Source: Bacteroidota bacterium
GTDB lineage: Bacteria > Bacteroidota > Bacteroidia > Chitinophagales > Chitinophagaceae
Length of the DNA: 64,000 nucleotides
Assembly: GCA_018268075.1 (NCBI GenBank)
Contig: JAFDXH010000206.1
Location: forward strand, 1 to 64,000
Direction of reading: 5' to 3'
Positions 45,938 to 54,920 of the stretch are shown piece after piece. Position 1 is the first letter of the stretch, and each line of letters begins with the position of its first letter. The notes beneath the pieces were generated by a model. That model was not told the DNA's origin, made no database searches, and was given only the letters and a program-made list of their open reading frames with translations. The translations under genes were made by a program, and so were the position numbers.

Positions 45938-46516
45938 TCACAAACTGAGGCCAATACCCAATTGAATATTTTGCGCCTTCCAGCTATCGGCATTTCCTAC
46001 ATTATCAAGGTTAGTAAGGCCGCCTACATATCTACCATAAATTTTAAACTTTGATAAATTCAATTGAATACCGCCTGCCAATGAAAAATTTCCTGATTTA
46101 AAAGCATCCTTTCCGTTTTGTAATAAATTTTTATTCTGATCTAATAAGATTCCAAATTGCGGCCCCGCCTGTATTGTCAAAAACTTATTCAAATTAAGAT
46201 TGAGCATAATAGGAATAGATAATGATTTTAATTGAATATCATTAATATGATTAAACTGGTATATACTGCTAAAATTAGAACTTGTATCTACATTAGTTTG
46301 TGTAAATAACACCTCCGGCTGAATGCCTATAATTCCAAAATTAATACCTACAAAACCACCTACCTGATAGCCCAAGGAAAATTCGTCTTTGAATGATTGT
46401 CCCGAAATTTTTCCAAGATTAGCGCCACCCTTTATGCCTATAGAAATCTTCTGAGCAAATAAGGCAGTGGATGTACAAAAAATGATCGCCAGAAATAAAA
46501 ATAATTTAGTTTTCAT
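45938..46516 (-). CDS. Outer-membrane beta-barrel protein (porin-family-like)
   Basis: 192 residues: signal peptide ending 'STALFAQ', then 'ISIGIKGGANLGKISG', 'LGYQVGGFVGINFG', 'IGIQPEVLFTQTN', 'LSIPIMLNLNLNKFLTIQAGPQFGILLD' and a final strand ending 'NIQLGIGLSL'. This is the common Bacteroidota OMP_b-brl pattern. Role unknown; no substrate hint. 49 nt downstream of another outer-membrane-type gene on the same strand. Confidence 0.82.
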   Translation of the reverse strand: MKTKLFLFLAIIFCTSTALFAQKISIGIKGGANLGKISGQSFKDEFSLGYQVGGFVGINFGIIGIQPEVLFTQTNVDTSSNFSSIYQFNHINDIQLKSLSIPIMLNLNLNKFLTIQAGPQFGILLDQNKNLLQNGKDAFKSGNFSLAGGIQLNLSKFKIYGRYVGGLTNLDNVGNADSWKAQNIQLGIGLSL

Positions 46517-46565
46517 TACGTTTGGTTTTTAAAATGAATAGATAGGATAATAGACCAGAATAAAC

Positions 46566-47564
46566 TCAGAAAATAAATCCCACAGTTATATTTAACAGTG
46601 GCGTTAACCTTTTATCCTCTGTTTTCAATAAGTAATATTCCAGGTAAACTTCAGGTTCTATATAGAACTTTTTTATAGTATAAGTAGCATCCAAATCGAG
46701 TGCCAAGGTTTGAATTTCAAACATACTGTTATCAGATGAATTAAGGAAATGCTTTCTCTTTTTTAACCTTTTTTTCGTAAAGGAGTTAAAATAATTGGTA
46801 CTGCTCTTATGTGAAATATCAGATTGGGTAAGCCCCGCCCCTATCATTACTTGGGGAGTAAAATAAAGGTTATCTATATCTGAGAAAATATTTTGAAAAT
46901 AAAATGTGTGCCCCAGCGCTGCTACCAATTGAAATAATTTTATTCGGGTAGTAACAGTATCAATATATTTTATTCTGATATTTTGCCCATTGGGATTAAT
47001 TGAAGTATCTATCTTAATAATTTCATTTATATGCCCCGTGGAATAACCAGCAGTTATTGAAGGATTAATCCATCCAGAATTGTAAGTGGAACTAAGGTTC
47101 CATTCATCTTGAACCAGAAAGTTGATCTGTTCAAATTTTTTAAAAGGGAATAGGTGCGAATAGGAAGCCATAAAATCGAAGGCGCCTAAGGTTACCACAT
47201 AAGAGGGCATAATACCTGCCTCAAAAAAGCCAAATCCTTGCTTCCTGTGCGAAGCATATAAATTGAAAGATACCCCCAAACCTGACTTATGAAAATATCC
47301 AACAGAAGGATTCAGCATTAGGCTATTATCCGACTGCACATATTTGAGAGTTTTACTTTGATTGCTAAGAGAATTGTTACTAATAGAAATATTAGCTTTA
47401 ATATAACTTTTATCATTCCCCAATTCATTAATCAGTTTCATCATCTCATCATGCCTAAGCAATGAATCAAGCAAATATTGATCTGTAGTATCCCTTTGCG
47501 AATAGGCAAGCAAAGTAAAAAATTGCATCAAAATGTAAATAGGAATGAACTTCTTCATAAACAT
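46566..47564 (-). CDS. Uncharacterised outer-membrane-like protein
   Basis: 332 residues with a signal peptide (MKKFIPIYILMQFFTLLAYSQ after a possible second ATG at 47558). The rest has alternating aromatic/polar strands ('LMLNPSVGYFHKSGLGVSFNLYAS', 'FFEAGIMPSYVVTLG', 'YIEPEVYLEYYLL') ending 'LNITVGFIF', consistent with an outer-membrane barrel of about 10-14 strands. The Lys-rich insert 'FTKKRLKKRKHF' is unusual. I do not recognise a family. Confidence 0.65.
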   Translation of the reverse strand: MFMKKFIPIYILMQFFTLLAYSQRDTTDQYLLDSLLRHDEMMKLINELGNDKSYIKANISISNNSLSNQSKTLKYVQSDNSLMLNPSVGYFHKSGLGVSFNLYASHRKQGFGFFEAGIMPSYVVTLGAFDFMASYSHLFPFKKFEQINFLVQDEWNLSSTYNSGWINPSITAGYSTGHINEIIKIDTSINPNGQNIRIKYIDTVTTRIKLFQLVAALGHTFYFQNIFSDIDNLYFTPQVMIGAGLTQSDISHKSSTNYFNSFTKKRLKKRKHFLNSSDNSMFEIQTLALDLDATYTIKKFYIEPEVYLEYYLLKTEDKRLTPLLNITVGFIF

Positions 47565-47695
47565 TTAGTGCAAATTATTTTTGGGCATAAGATTACGACT
47601 TAAAAATACTTGAATGGTTTAACCGAAATGTCATAATTGAATCAACTTCTAATTATGGGCTATATGCAGTAACTTCGCGCCCAATATTAAAAAAT

Positions 47696-49396
47696 ATGAA
47701 TGAATTTGAAAGCCTTGGCTTAAATGAATCGTTAGTAAAGGCTGTGACTGAAATGGGATTTGAAAATCCTTCGGCAATACAATCTAAAGCAATACCCGTT
47801 TTACTCTCTGGGACTACTGATTTTGTAGGCTTAGCCCAAACCGGCACCGGTAAAACGGCAGCATTTGGATTACCACTTTTACAATTAATTGATGCATCTA
47901 AAAAATACCCGCAGGCATTGATTATTTGCCCTACCCGCGAACTTTGCCTTCAGATATGTAATGATATCCGAGATTTTAAAAAACATCTTCCGCATATAGT
48001 AGCCGAACCCGTATATGGTGGCGCTTCTATAGTAATGCAAATACGTGCTTTAAAAAAAGGGGCACACATTGTGGTAGCTACGCCTGGCCGCCTAATAGAT
48101 ATGATAGAGCGCAAAGCTATAGACCTGGAAAAGGTAAAATATGTAGTACTCGATGAAGCTGATGAAATGCTCAATATGGGCTTTCGTGATGATATAGATT
48201 TTGTACTAAAAAATACCGTTCAACGGGAAAGTATCTGGCTGTTTAGCGCTACCATGCCTCCTGAAGTACGCAACATTTCAAAGAACTTTATGTCTTCTCC
48301 CAAGGAGGTGACTGTTGGCAAAAAAAATACTGGAAACGCTAATATCTCTCATCAATATTTCATAGCCCCTGCAAATGCCCGTTACGAAACATTACGCAGA
48401 CTGGTGGACTTTAACCCGGATATTTATGGTATCGTCTTTACCAGAACTAAAGCAGATGCCCAGGAGATTACAGAAAGATTGTCCAAGGAAGGATACGATG
48501 TAGAAGCAATACACGGCGATCTTACCCAACAGCAAAGAGACAAAGTAATGCAGCGCTTTAGAAGCAAGAACCTGCAAATACTTATTGCTACAGATGTTGC
48601 AGCACGAGGTATAGATGTAGATGGCATCACCCACGTTATAAACTATGAGTTGCCCGATGATATGGAAGTATATACCCACAGAAGCGGACGTACAGCACGT
48701 GCAGGAAAAAGCGGAATTTGTATATCAATTTGCAACAGCCGCGAATCCTATAAAATAAAGCAACTAGAAAGAATGGTGAATGCTCAATTTGCAAGGCTGG
48801 ATATTCCCTCCGGAAAAGATGTTTGCCGCAAACAGTTTTTTCATTTTATGGACAAACTCATGAGTGCAGACATTTCCAGTGGCAGCTATGAAACCTATAC
48901 AGCAGATCTTTCCAAAAAATTTGAAGATGTAAGCAAAGAAGATGTTCTTAAACGCATTGCAGCGCTTGAATTTGACCATTTTCTAAAATACTATGAGAAT
49001 GCAGATGACCTCAATGTAAAAATAGACCGCGATAGAAGAACACCTATGAATAATAGCCGTGACCGAAATGATAAGAAGAATTATGGAAGAGACGGTGGCT
49101 ATTCTAAATTGTTTATTAATGTAGGATCAAAGGATGGATTCTTTAAAGGAAATTTCATGCAGTTTATTCTGGATGAAAGTAATCTGAATAAAGAAGTATT
49201 GGGGCGAATAGACCTTAGAGAAATGAATACCTGGGTAGAAGTTGACAAATCTGCTGCATCGAAGATGATTAAAAGCCTCGATGGAAAAACTCACAATGGC
49301 AGAGCCATAAGAATGAATGAAGCAGATGGCGGAAATTACAATCGCTCAGACAAGACTAAGCGCAAAAGAATTTCTGTTCATGAAAGAAACAAGTAG
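47696..49396 (+). CDS. DEAD-box RNA helicase with DbpA-like RNA-binding domain
   Basis: 566 residues. Q-motif near the start ('LGLNESLVKAVTEMGFENPSAIQ'), Walker A 47-54 'AQTGTGKT', 'PTRELCLQ', 'ATPGRLIDM', DEAD box 153-156, SAT 184-186, then helicase C motifs 'IVFTRTKADAQE', 'ATDVAARGIDV' and 'HRSGRTARAG'. After a charged linker the C-terminus ('YSKLFINVGSKDGFFKGNFM', 'WVEVDKSAASKMIKSLDGKTHNGRAIR') is a DbpA-type domain that binds structured RNA. It probably acts in ribosome assembly or cold adaptation. CshA/DeaD are the nearest named types; the C-terminus makes an exact name uncertain. Confidence 0.93.
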   Translation: MNEFESLGLNESLVKAVTEMGFENPSAIQSKAIPVLLSGTTDFVGLAQTGTGKTAAFGLPLLQLIDASKKYPQALIICPTRELCLQICNDIRDFKKHLPHIVAEPVYGGASIVMQIRALKKGAHIVVATPGRLIDMIERKAIDLEKVKYVVLDEADEMLNMGFRDDIDFVLKNTVQRESIWLFSATMPPEVRNISKNFMSSPKEVTVGKKNTGNANISHQYFIAPANARYETLRRLVDFNPDIYGIVFTRTKADAQEITERLSKEGYDVEAIHGDLTQQQRDKVMQRFRSKNLQILIATDVAARGIDVDGITHVINYELPDDMEVYTHRSGRTARAGKSGICISICNSRESYKIKQLERMVNAQFARLDIPSGKDVCRKQFFHFMDKLMSADISSGSYETYTADLSKKFEDVSKEDVLKRIAALEFDHFLKYYENADDLNVKIDRDRRTPMNNSRDRNDKKNYGRDGGYSKLFINVGSKDGFFKGNFMQFILDESNLNKEVLGRIDLREMNTWVEVDKSAASKMIKSLDGKTHNGRAIRMNEADGGNYNRSDKTKRKRISVHERNK

Positions 49397-49522
49397 CATA
49401 GTCAATTGATAAATTCGTTCTCCTAAGAGTGAATATACTTTTCAGGATACTTATCTGGCATTTGTTTTAGCTCTCTTTTTTAGAGGGATACTTCGCGGCC
49501 TACTCAGCAGATAAAGATGGCA

Positions 49523-50329
49523 TTACATTTCATCGCCACCAAATTCTGATACACCTCTTCTTTGCAAAATGTATCCTTTCCAAATAAATATTTTGAGAGA
49601 ATCATTGTGCCAGTTCCAATTTCCTTCCTTACCCGTACGGTTAAGGATTATGGACTTATCGGATCCTGGTAAGTAAACTTCTGCCTGATGCCTATTTGAT
49701 GAAAAAATCAAGTAAGCAGGATTGGGATTTTTGGGATTCTCCTGAAGTGTATTTAAGGTAATTGCTTGACTGGCAAGGGTTAAGCATTTATTTTGCAATG
49801 AAGACCATACCTCATCCATCAAGGTATTGCATCCATGTTCATCCAGTTTACAAGTAATTTTATGTAAAATAAAAATGTTTTGAAAATTAATAGACGCCCT
49901 TTCTGCCATATCCGGATTACCTGCTGTATCATGTTTATTGGAAAAGCCTTCTACAAGCTGATCGCCTCTTTTAATAAATGCAACCTGTCTGTTAGATACA
50001 CGTCCTTCAGATTCAAATTTGTAATCTGCAATTAATGTATCGCCATACATCTTACCGGTAAATGTTCCTGTATTTTTATCTTTTTGAAAATAACGGTAAA
50101 GCAATTGTCCGCTCGCCTCATTACCATCAGCTTTTATCTGAATTGCAATTTTATCCTTCCCATTATCTAAAAGATAGCAAGTAAGTGAAGTATCTTTATG
50201 GGCTGATGGAATAGTCAAATTAGATTGATCCATTTCACCGGAATTCTTGCTTTTATTTTCATTACATGAAAAAATAGCCAAAGCTGATATTAATGCCAGC
50301 GTTTTAAAGCCCCATGTACATTTTTGCAT
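49523..50329 (-). CDS. Uncharacterised lipoprotein
   Basis: 268 residues. A signal peptide ends in lipobox 'LAIFSC' with Cys22. The body is beta-rich with 'LTCYLLDNGKDKIAIQIKADGNEASGQLLYRYFQKDKN' type strands and 'TGTFTGKMYGDTLIADYKFESEGRVS', suggesting a calycin- or lipocalin-like fold (inference). Follows the META gene by 18 nt on the same strand, so the two are probably an operon and may both respond to envelope stress. Confidence 0.68.
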   Translation of the reverse strand: MQKCTWGFKTLALISALAIFSCNENKSKNSGEMDQSNLTIPSAHKDTSLTCYLLDNGKDKIAIQIKADGNEASGQLLYRYFQKDKNTGTFTGKMYGDTLIADYKFESEGRVSNRQVAFIKRGDQLVEGFSNKHDTAGNPDMAERASINFQNIFILHKITCKLDEHGCNTLMDEVWSSLQNKCLTLASQAITLNTLQENPKNPNPAYLIFSSNRHQAEVYLPGSDKSIILNRTGKEGNWNWHNDSLKIFIWKGYILQRRGVSEFGGDEM

Positions 50330-50347
50330 ATTTAAATTTTTTTTTAT

Positions 50348-51127
50348 TTACATTTTTGTAAAACGCATCACAGGTATATCACCAATGAGGAAGGTAAGTG
50401 CCTTTCCATCTGCTGAGTAATGATCTACTTTCTTTAGCATATTTAAAAAAGCTTCTTCACCACCACCCTCACAATACATCATTGTTCTTAAAGCATCTTT
50501 AAAAGAAATTTTACTGCCATCCATATTGTATTTAGCGGTAAAACTATTGCAGCTTGTATTACCACTCATCTCATTACTTGCCAGGTTAAAAACAACATGC
50601 GGCTTTTTATCGGGGTATAATCCATCAAATGCAATACGCAAGCCGGATAAATAATTAAGAGTCCATGAGCCTCCAAGATTGGCGGTAAGTTTTTTTGAAA
50701 CACCAGTAAACTTTGCCAATAGCACATCACCCTGATATAAACTCAATTGATTACCGGCCACTTTCCAATTATCGGTTTTGCTTATTGCATCAAGAAACCT
50801 GGATTCATCATTGCCGGGGCAAGCCATCCGTGTTGTAGCCAGCGGAGAAAATTTTACTGAATTGGAAGTAGCTGTAACAGTACCATTCAATCTATTACAG
50901 CCTGTCGAACCATAAACTTTTATAGGGTTCACATTATCAAAAACAAGATTGGCAGAATTAGGATCACCAGAGAAATATGGCTTGCCTTCTAATTCGGTAA
51001 GCTGCCATTGGTTTAAAAATAAATCACTACTTACCGAGTTACTTCCTGTAGTATGCTTCGCGCTGTCACAACTACTAAATGAGCTAAAAATAAATGTTGC
51101 CAATAAAAAGAAAAATAAATTTTTCAT
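50348..51127 (-). CDS. Lipoprotein with two META (HslJ-like) domains
   Basis: 259 residues, lipobox 'SSFSSC' near residue 20. The first META domain, about 38-145: 'NQWQLTELEGKPYF', 'VYGSTGCNRLNGTVT', 'TTRMACPG', 'GNQLSLYQGD'. The second, about 150-259: 'GSWTLNYLSG', 'GNTSCNSFTAKYN', 'TMMYCEGGGEEAF', 'FLIGDIPVMRF'. META domains occur in HslJ and other heat- or drug-stress-linked envelope proteins; molecular role is unknown. Divergent from the PdeM-like gene, only 22 nt apart. Confidence 0.85.
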   Translation of the reverse strand: MKNLFFFLLATFIFSSFSSCDSAKHTTGSNSVSSDLFLNQWQLTELEGKPYFSGDPNSANLVFDNVNPIKVYGSTGCNRLNGTVTATSNSVKFSPLATTRMACPGNDESRFLDAISKTDNWKVAGNQLSLYQGDVLLAKFTGVSKKLTANLGGSWTLNYLSGLRIAFDGLYPDKKPHVVFNLASNEMSGNTSCNSFTAKYNMDGSKISFKDALRTMMYCEGGGEEAFLNMLKKVDHYSADGKALTFLIGDIPVMRFTKM

Positions 51128-51149
51128 GAAATAGTTTTTTGTCTTAAAA

Positions 51150-51929
51150 ATGAATTTACAATATATAAATTACCATCTTATTCAAAGATGCAATTCTTCT
51201 CATAAATACATAAGATACAAATTTCATGCTTATCTGGGTCACTTATATATTTTTGTAAAAAAAATATTGGCTCCCCCTATTAGATTTATATTTTTAGGCC
51301 AAACCCTTTGGTTATCGGCAGGCCGCTCTATTTTCTGGGAAGAAAAAAAGATGCTGATAGTAAGCGATCTTCATTTTGGAAAAGCCGGTCACTTTAGAAA
51401 ATCAGGAATAGGAATACCCCAAAATATATTTAAAGAAGATCTCCAAAGATTATTCAGTGAAATTCAATTTTTCAATCCTGCATTATTATTAATTACAGGA
51501 GATTTTTTTCATAGTTCGCTTAATAAAGAATTGAACTTTTTTATAAAATGGCGCAATGATATACCTCATGTCTCTTTTGTACTTGTGCTTGGCAATCATG
51601 ATATTTTACCTGCGGAATTTTATGATATAGCATCTATAGAAGTATTTAAGAAAGTATTTTTGTGTGCGCCATTTTGTTTCACACACGAACCAGGCGTGGA
51701 AGGTTCTGAAAATAATAACGGCCTCTATACTATTGCAGGCCATCTACATCCTGGTGTAAGGTTAAGTGGAACTGGCCATCAATCTATATTGTTACCCTGT
51801 TTTTATTTTGGTAAAAAGTATGCTATACTGCCCGCATTTAGTGCGTTTACAGGCCTTGCAAAAATAAAAATCTCAAATTCAGATTCAGTTTTTTGTCTTG
51901 TAAACAATCAGGTAATTAAAGTGCAATAA
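51150..51929 (+). CDS. PdeM-like metallophosphoesterase (ligase-associated DNA damage response family)
   Basis: 259 residues. The metallophosphoesterase core has all metal motifs: 'LIVSDLHFGKAGHFRKSG', 'LLITGDFFHS', 'LVLGNHDI', 'CFTHEP' and 'IAGHLHPGVRL'. 'LWLSAGRSIFWEEKKMLIVSD' and 'GHFRKSGIGIP' are hallmarks of the PdeM family, whose members usually sit with an ATP-dependent ligase and a DEXH helicase in DNA repair operons. Those partners are not here. The first 40 residues have no family counterpart; ATG 51150 is the only ATG, and an in-frame TTG at 51267 may be the true start. Confidence 0.8.
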   Translation: MNLQYINYHLIQRCNSSHKYIRYKFHAYLGHLYIFVKKILAPPIRFIFLGQTLWLSAGRSIFWEEKKMLIVSDLHFGKAGHFRKSGIGIPQNIFKEDLQRLFSEIQFFNPALLLITGDFFHSSLNKELNFFIKWRNDIPHVSFVLVLGNHDILPAEFYDIASIEVFKKVFLCAPFCFTHEPGVEGSENNNGLYTIAGHLHPGVRLSGTGHQSILLPCFYFGKKYAILPAFSAFTGLAKIKISNSDSVFCLVNNQVIKVQ

Positions 51930-51977
51930 TTAAAAAGGAAAAGATATTACCTAAAAAAGTTTAAATGCCTTTGAAAA

Positions 51978-53186
51978 TTAACCATCTTTTCTACGCCTAA
52001 TCTCATCTCTGATCAGGCTTAGTTCTCTGCCTGTTTGTCCGCTTACCGAACTGTTTTCTTGAGCACGGCGCATCAGGTAGGGTATTACATCTTTTATAGG
52101 CCCGAAGGGTAGGTATTTGCTCACATTGCATCCTGCATTAGCCAGATTGAAAGTAATATTATCACTCATGCCATATAATTGAGAAAAATGTACCCGCGGC
52201 GAGTTCAATGGAAGATTAAATTTCTCCATCAGTTCTACACCAAGCAGGTTGCTGAAGTCATTATGCGAGCCCACGATGGTGTAATAATTATTTTGCGGGT
52301 CTATACAATATCTTAGGGCATCATTATACTCCCGGTCAGTATCTTCTTTAGAGTTATTTATAGGCGATGGATAATTATTTTCCTTTGCCCTTTCCCGCTC
52401 CTTTTCCATGTAGGCGCCTCTTACCAGCTTCATAGCAGGTATAAAATTATCCTGCCGGGCAATCTTTGCTGTTTCTTTAATAAAATTCAGCCGGTCGTGC
52501 CGGTATAGTTGCGCTGTGTTGTAAACTACTGCATATTGTGTATTAAATTTCCTCATCATTTGGGTGGCCAATGCATCTACACTATCCTGTATCCAAGATT
52601 CTTCTGCGTCTATTAGTACGCCCACTTTCTTTTCTGCACCAGCTCTGCATACCGTTTCTAATCTTTTCACCACTCTCTGCCATTCTAATTTCTCCTCCTC
52701 TGTCAATACATCCAAATTTACTTTCCCCGCTACTATATCGCTGGCTACTGCAACTTCATCCAGTTTTTGAAATAAACCAAACCGTGCAAATCCAGTCATC
52801 TTTACACTCATAAAAGGAATATTTCTCTGTGTAGCGGCATAGTTGATCACTTTTACAAATTCCTCAACGGCATGATCATAATTGGCTTCGCCCTCCTTAC
52901 CCTCCACTCCATAATCCAGTATCACTTCCACATTATATTTCTCAAGTTTCTCCGCTACCGATGCCGTTTGTTCTAATGACTCACCTCCTACAAACTGGCT
53001 AAAAATAGTACTCCTTATAATACCTTTTACAGGAAGATTGTATTGAAGTGCCCACGGCGTCAAACGTAGTCCCAGATTAACAAGCCATTGCTTACTCATG
53101 CTTGCAAAAAGAAATTGAGCCTTCTTTAATTCTTTATTATTCTTATAGGCAAAAGCCGTTTTGGTATCATCAAATGAAATATTCAT
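51978..53186 (-). CDS. Proline dehydrogenase (monofunctional)
   Basis: 402 residues from ATG 53186; the open frame begins at 53210, but MNISFDDTKTAFAYKN fits the family. FAD-dependent barrel with 'AAEKKVGVLIDAEESWIQDSV', 'AMKLVRGAYMEKERERAKEN' and 'HFSQLYGMSDNITFNL', ending in the substrate-binding 'PYLMRRAQENSSVSG' motif. It oxidises proline to pyrroline-5-carboxylate, feeding electrons to the quinone pool at the membrane. No P5C dehydrogenase domain is fused. Single gene, convergent with the PdeM-like gene. Confidence 0.92.
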   Translation of the reverse strand: MNISFDDTKTAFAYKNNKELKKAQFLFASMSKQWLVNLGLRLTPWALQYNLPVKGIIRSTIFSQFVGGESLEQTASVAEKLEKYNVEVILDYGVEGKEGEANYDHAVEEFVKVINYAATQRNIPFMSVKMTGFARFGLFQKLDEVAVASDIVAGKVNLDVLTEEEKLEWQRVVKRLETVCRAGAEKKVGVLIDAEESWIQDSVDALATQMMRKFNTQYAVVYNTAQLYRHDRLNFIKETAKIARQDNFIPAMKLVRGAYMEKERERAKENNYPSPINNSKEDTDREYNDALRYCIDPQNNYYTIVGSHNDFSNLLGVELMEKFNLPLNSPRVHFSQLYGMSDNITFNLANAGCNVSKYLPFGPIKDVIPYLMRRAQENSSVSGQTGRELSLIRDEIRRRKDG

Positions 53187-53269
53187 AAATCGTTGTTGAA
53201 AAAAAATCAAAATTGAGAAATGAAATATGAACTACCAAAAAGAAAATAAAAATCATTTTTAAAAGTAAA

Positions 53270-53299
53270 TTGATAACCTCGTATGGAACTTTATCTTTG
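53270..53299 (+). promoter_or_regulatory. Promoter of the acyl-CoA thioesterase gene
   Basis: TTG (53270-53272) and TATCTTTG (53292-53299) with a 19-nt spacer match the Bacteroidota -33/-7 elements. The ATG follows 20 nt after the -7 box, leaving a short A-rich leader. Confidence 0.6.
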
Positions 53300-53318
53300 C
53301 GCAAAATTTCAAAAAAAA

Positions 53319-53837
53319 ATGAACCCAAAAACGCCACAGGACAGCATCACTATTATGACTGAGCTTGTACTGCCCAACGATACAAACACGTTTGGAAACC
53401 TGATGGGCGGTCGCCTGATGTACTGGATGGATATTGCAGCTGCAATTGCCTGCTCAAAACATTGTAATGCACCTGTAGTAACAGCCTCCGTTGATAATAT
53501 TTCATTTACTAATCCTATAAAATTAGGAAATGTAGTACACATAGAAGCCAAAGTAACCCGTGCATTTAACACAAGTATAGAACTACACCTGCGCGTGTGG
53601 GGCGAAGATATCATACAACTTTACAGGTATAAAAGTAATGAAGCCTATTACACCTTTGTAGCGCTGGATCCCAATGGCAAACCAAGGCCTGTACCACAAT
53701 TAGTACCTACAAATGAAGAAGAGCAAGATTTATTTGACAGCGCTTTAAGGCGCAGGCAATTGCGCCTCATACTAGGCGGAAAAATGAAATCAGAAGATGC
53801 ATCAGAATTGAAAGCACTCTTTGAGCATAAAAAATAA
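53319..53837 (+). CDS. Acyl-CoA thioesterase (hotdog fold, YciA/ACOT type)
   Basis: 172 residues from ATG 53319, preferred over the in-frame ATG at 53283, which would fall upstream of the predicted transcription start. Hotdog domain with 'NDTNTFGNLMGGRLMYWMDIAAAIA', the catalytic Asn/Asp region, 'SVDNISFTNPIKLGNVVHIEAKV' and 'FVALDPNGKPRPVP'. It hydrolyses acyl-CoA to free acid and CoA in the cytoplasm. Chain-length preference cannot be read. Single transcription unit. Length agrees with the family. Confidence 0.9.
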   Translation: MNPKTPQDSITIMTELVLPNDTNTFGNLMGGRLMYWMDIAAAIACSKHCNAPVVTASVDNISFTNPIKLGNVVHIEAKVTRAFNTSIELHLRVWGEDIIQLYRYKSNEAYYTFVALDPNGKPRPVPQLVPTNEEEQDLFDSALRRRQLRLILGGKMKSEDASELKALFEHKK

Positions 53838-53898
53838 AATGCTTGGGCAGTTGTTATAAAAATCAAACCTTAACATAAATCATTCTACTTCTTAATAT

Positions 53899-53915
53899 GG
53901 TTCTGATCCAGAACC
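53899..53915. terminator. Hairpin between convergent thioesterase and plsC genes
   Basis: GGTTCTG (53899-53905) and CAGAACC (53909-53915) pair perfectly around ATC. There is no clear U-run on either side, so a bidirectional terminator is only tentative. Confidence 0.4.
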
Positions 53916-53931
53916 CAGAATACCAGTTCAT

Positions 53932-54702
53932 TTATTTATCAATAGCCTTGATTAAATGATGCTTGCTTTTCAGCATATATTTTTTGCTCTGCTGAATGGC
54001 CTCCATTACCTTTTCAAGAATTTCTTCTACCGTTTCGTTGTAGGTAAGTTGTAGTGGCGCTTTAAACTGCACAGACAATTGCACACCTCTCTTTTTAAAT
54101 TTTAATCCCTTCTTATTAAAGGCACGCCAAAATCCATTGATCACAACGGGAATCACTATGGGTTGATGGTGTTTAATGATAAAGGCGGTGCCTTTTCTGC
54201 CAGGAGCGTAGGGCTTGGTAGTACCTTGCGGAAAAGTAATCACCCAATTATTTTCAAGCGCTTTTGATATTTTTCTTGTATCCCCCGGATCAAGTCCTCG
54301 CCTTATTTCAGTGCCTTCTGCACGCCAGGTACGCTTTACTGTAATGGCACCAGCCCAAGTGAATAAACGGCTAAGCCAGCTACTTTTCATCGTTTCTGCA
54401 GCAGCTACATACTTTACACGGGTAAATGGGTTTAATAAATAAAGTGGTACTCCCAATTTGTTATCCCGTCGCCACTTCACAGCACAAAAAATGTGTAAAA
54501 AAGTAATCACATCTGCAAAATAGGTTTGATGATTACTCACAAATAATACGTTTTTTTTAGGAAGATTTTTAATATGTTCCGTTCCTGAAATTTTTATTTT
54601 ATTCACAATTGCCAGTCCCGGATAGCTTGCCATACCTACAATAAAATAAACAAATGACTTTGCTATATTATTTTCTTTAAGCTTTTTAACCCAATCATTC
54701 AT
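53932..54702 (-). CDS. 1-acylglycerol-3-phosphate acyltransferase (PlsC family)
   Basis: 256 residues. The acyltransferase block I reads 'NHQTYFADVITF' with H58 and D64, one residue longer than the usual HX4D spacing; block III is 'FPQGTTKPYAPGRKGTAFI' instead of FPEGTR. A hydrophobic stretch near 15-35 anchors it to the inner membrane. It acylates lysophosphatidate to phosphatidate in phospholipid synthesis, or a related lyso-lipid. plsY lies about 8 kb away on the same strand, not linked. Basic Lys/Arg-rich C-terminus. Confidence 0.85.
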   Translation of the reverse strand: MNDWVKKLKENNIAKSFVYFIVGMASYPGLAIVNKIKISGTEHIKNLPKKNVLFVSNHQTYFADVITFLHIFCAVKWRRDNKLGVPLYLLNPFTRVKYVAAAETMKSSWLSRLFTWAGAITVKRTWRAEGTEIRRGLDPGDTRKISKALENNWVITFPQGTTKPYAPGRKGTAFIIKHHQPIVIPVVINGFWRAFNKKGLKFKKRGVQLSVQFKAPLQLTYNETVEEILEKVMEAIQQSKKYMLKSKHHLIKAIDK

Positions 54703-54840
54703 ATATGTTTTTTTTCGATCAACGCAAATAATTGCTTGCAGAGTGGCCCAATATATTATTTGGCCTGAAATTTACTTAAGTGTCTTGTCCTAAAATTTGT
54801 TTACACAAATTAAGTGTAAAATGGAATATAAAACCTTTTG

Positions 54841-54920
54841 GTCTCAGCAGAGTCTCTCGAAGAGGACTCAGCGATTAATCTTATATACGCCAAGTGCCTT
54901 GCTGGAGACTCAGCTGAGAC
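54841..54920 (+). repeat. Near-perfect 16-bp inverted repeat, 48-nt spacer, with nested palindromes
   Basis: GTCTCAGCAGAGTCTC (54841-54856) is complementary in 15 of 16 positions to GAGACTCAGCTGAGAC (54905-54920). The right arm contains a perfect palindrome CTCAGCTGAG. The left arm can also form a local hairpin with GAGGACTC (54862-54869). These could fold into alternative RNA structures. Confidence 0.55.

Noticed and set aside
45935-45940. Overlapping or adjacent stop codons of convergent genes (also at 61409/61410) as a frameshift or gene fusion signal
   Set aside because: Both protein ends are complete and typical; abutting stops are a simple consequence of compact convergent genes.
54781-54830. 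IS-element end at the start of the structured region
   Set aside because: No transposase frame, no matching terminal repeat partner and no target-site duplication were found within the window.
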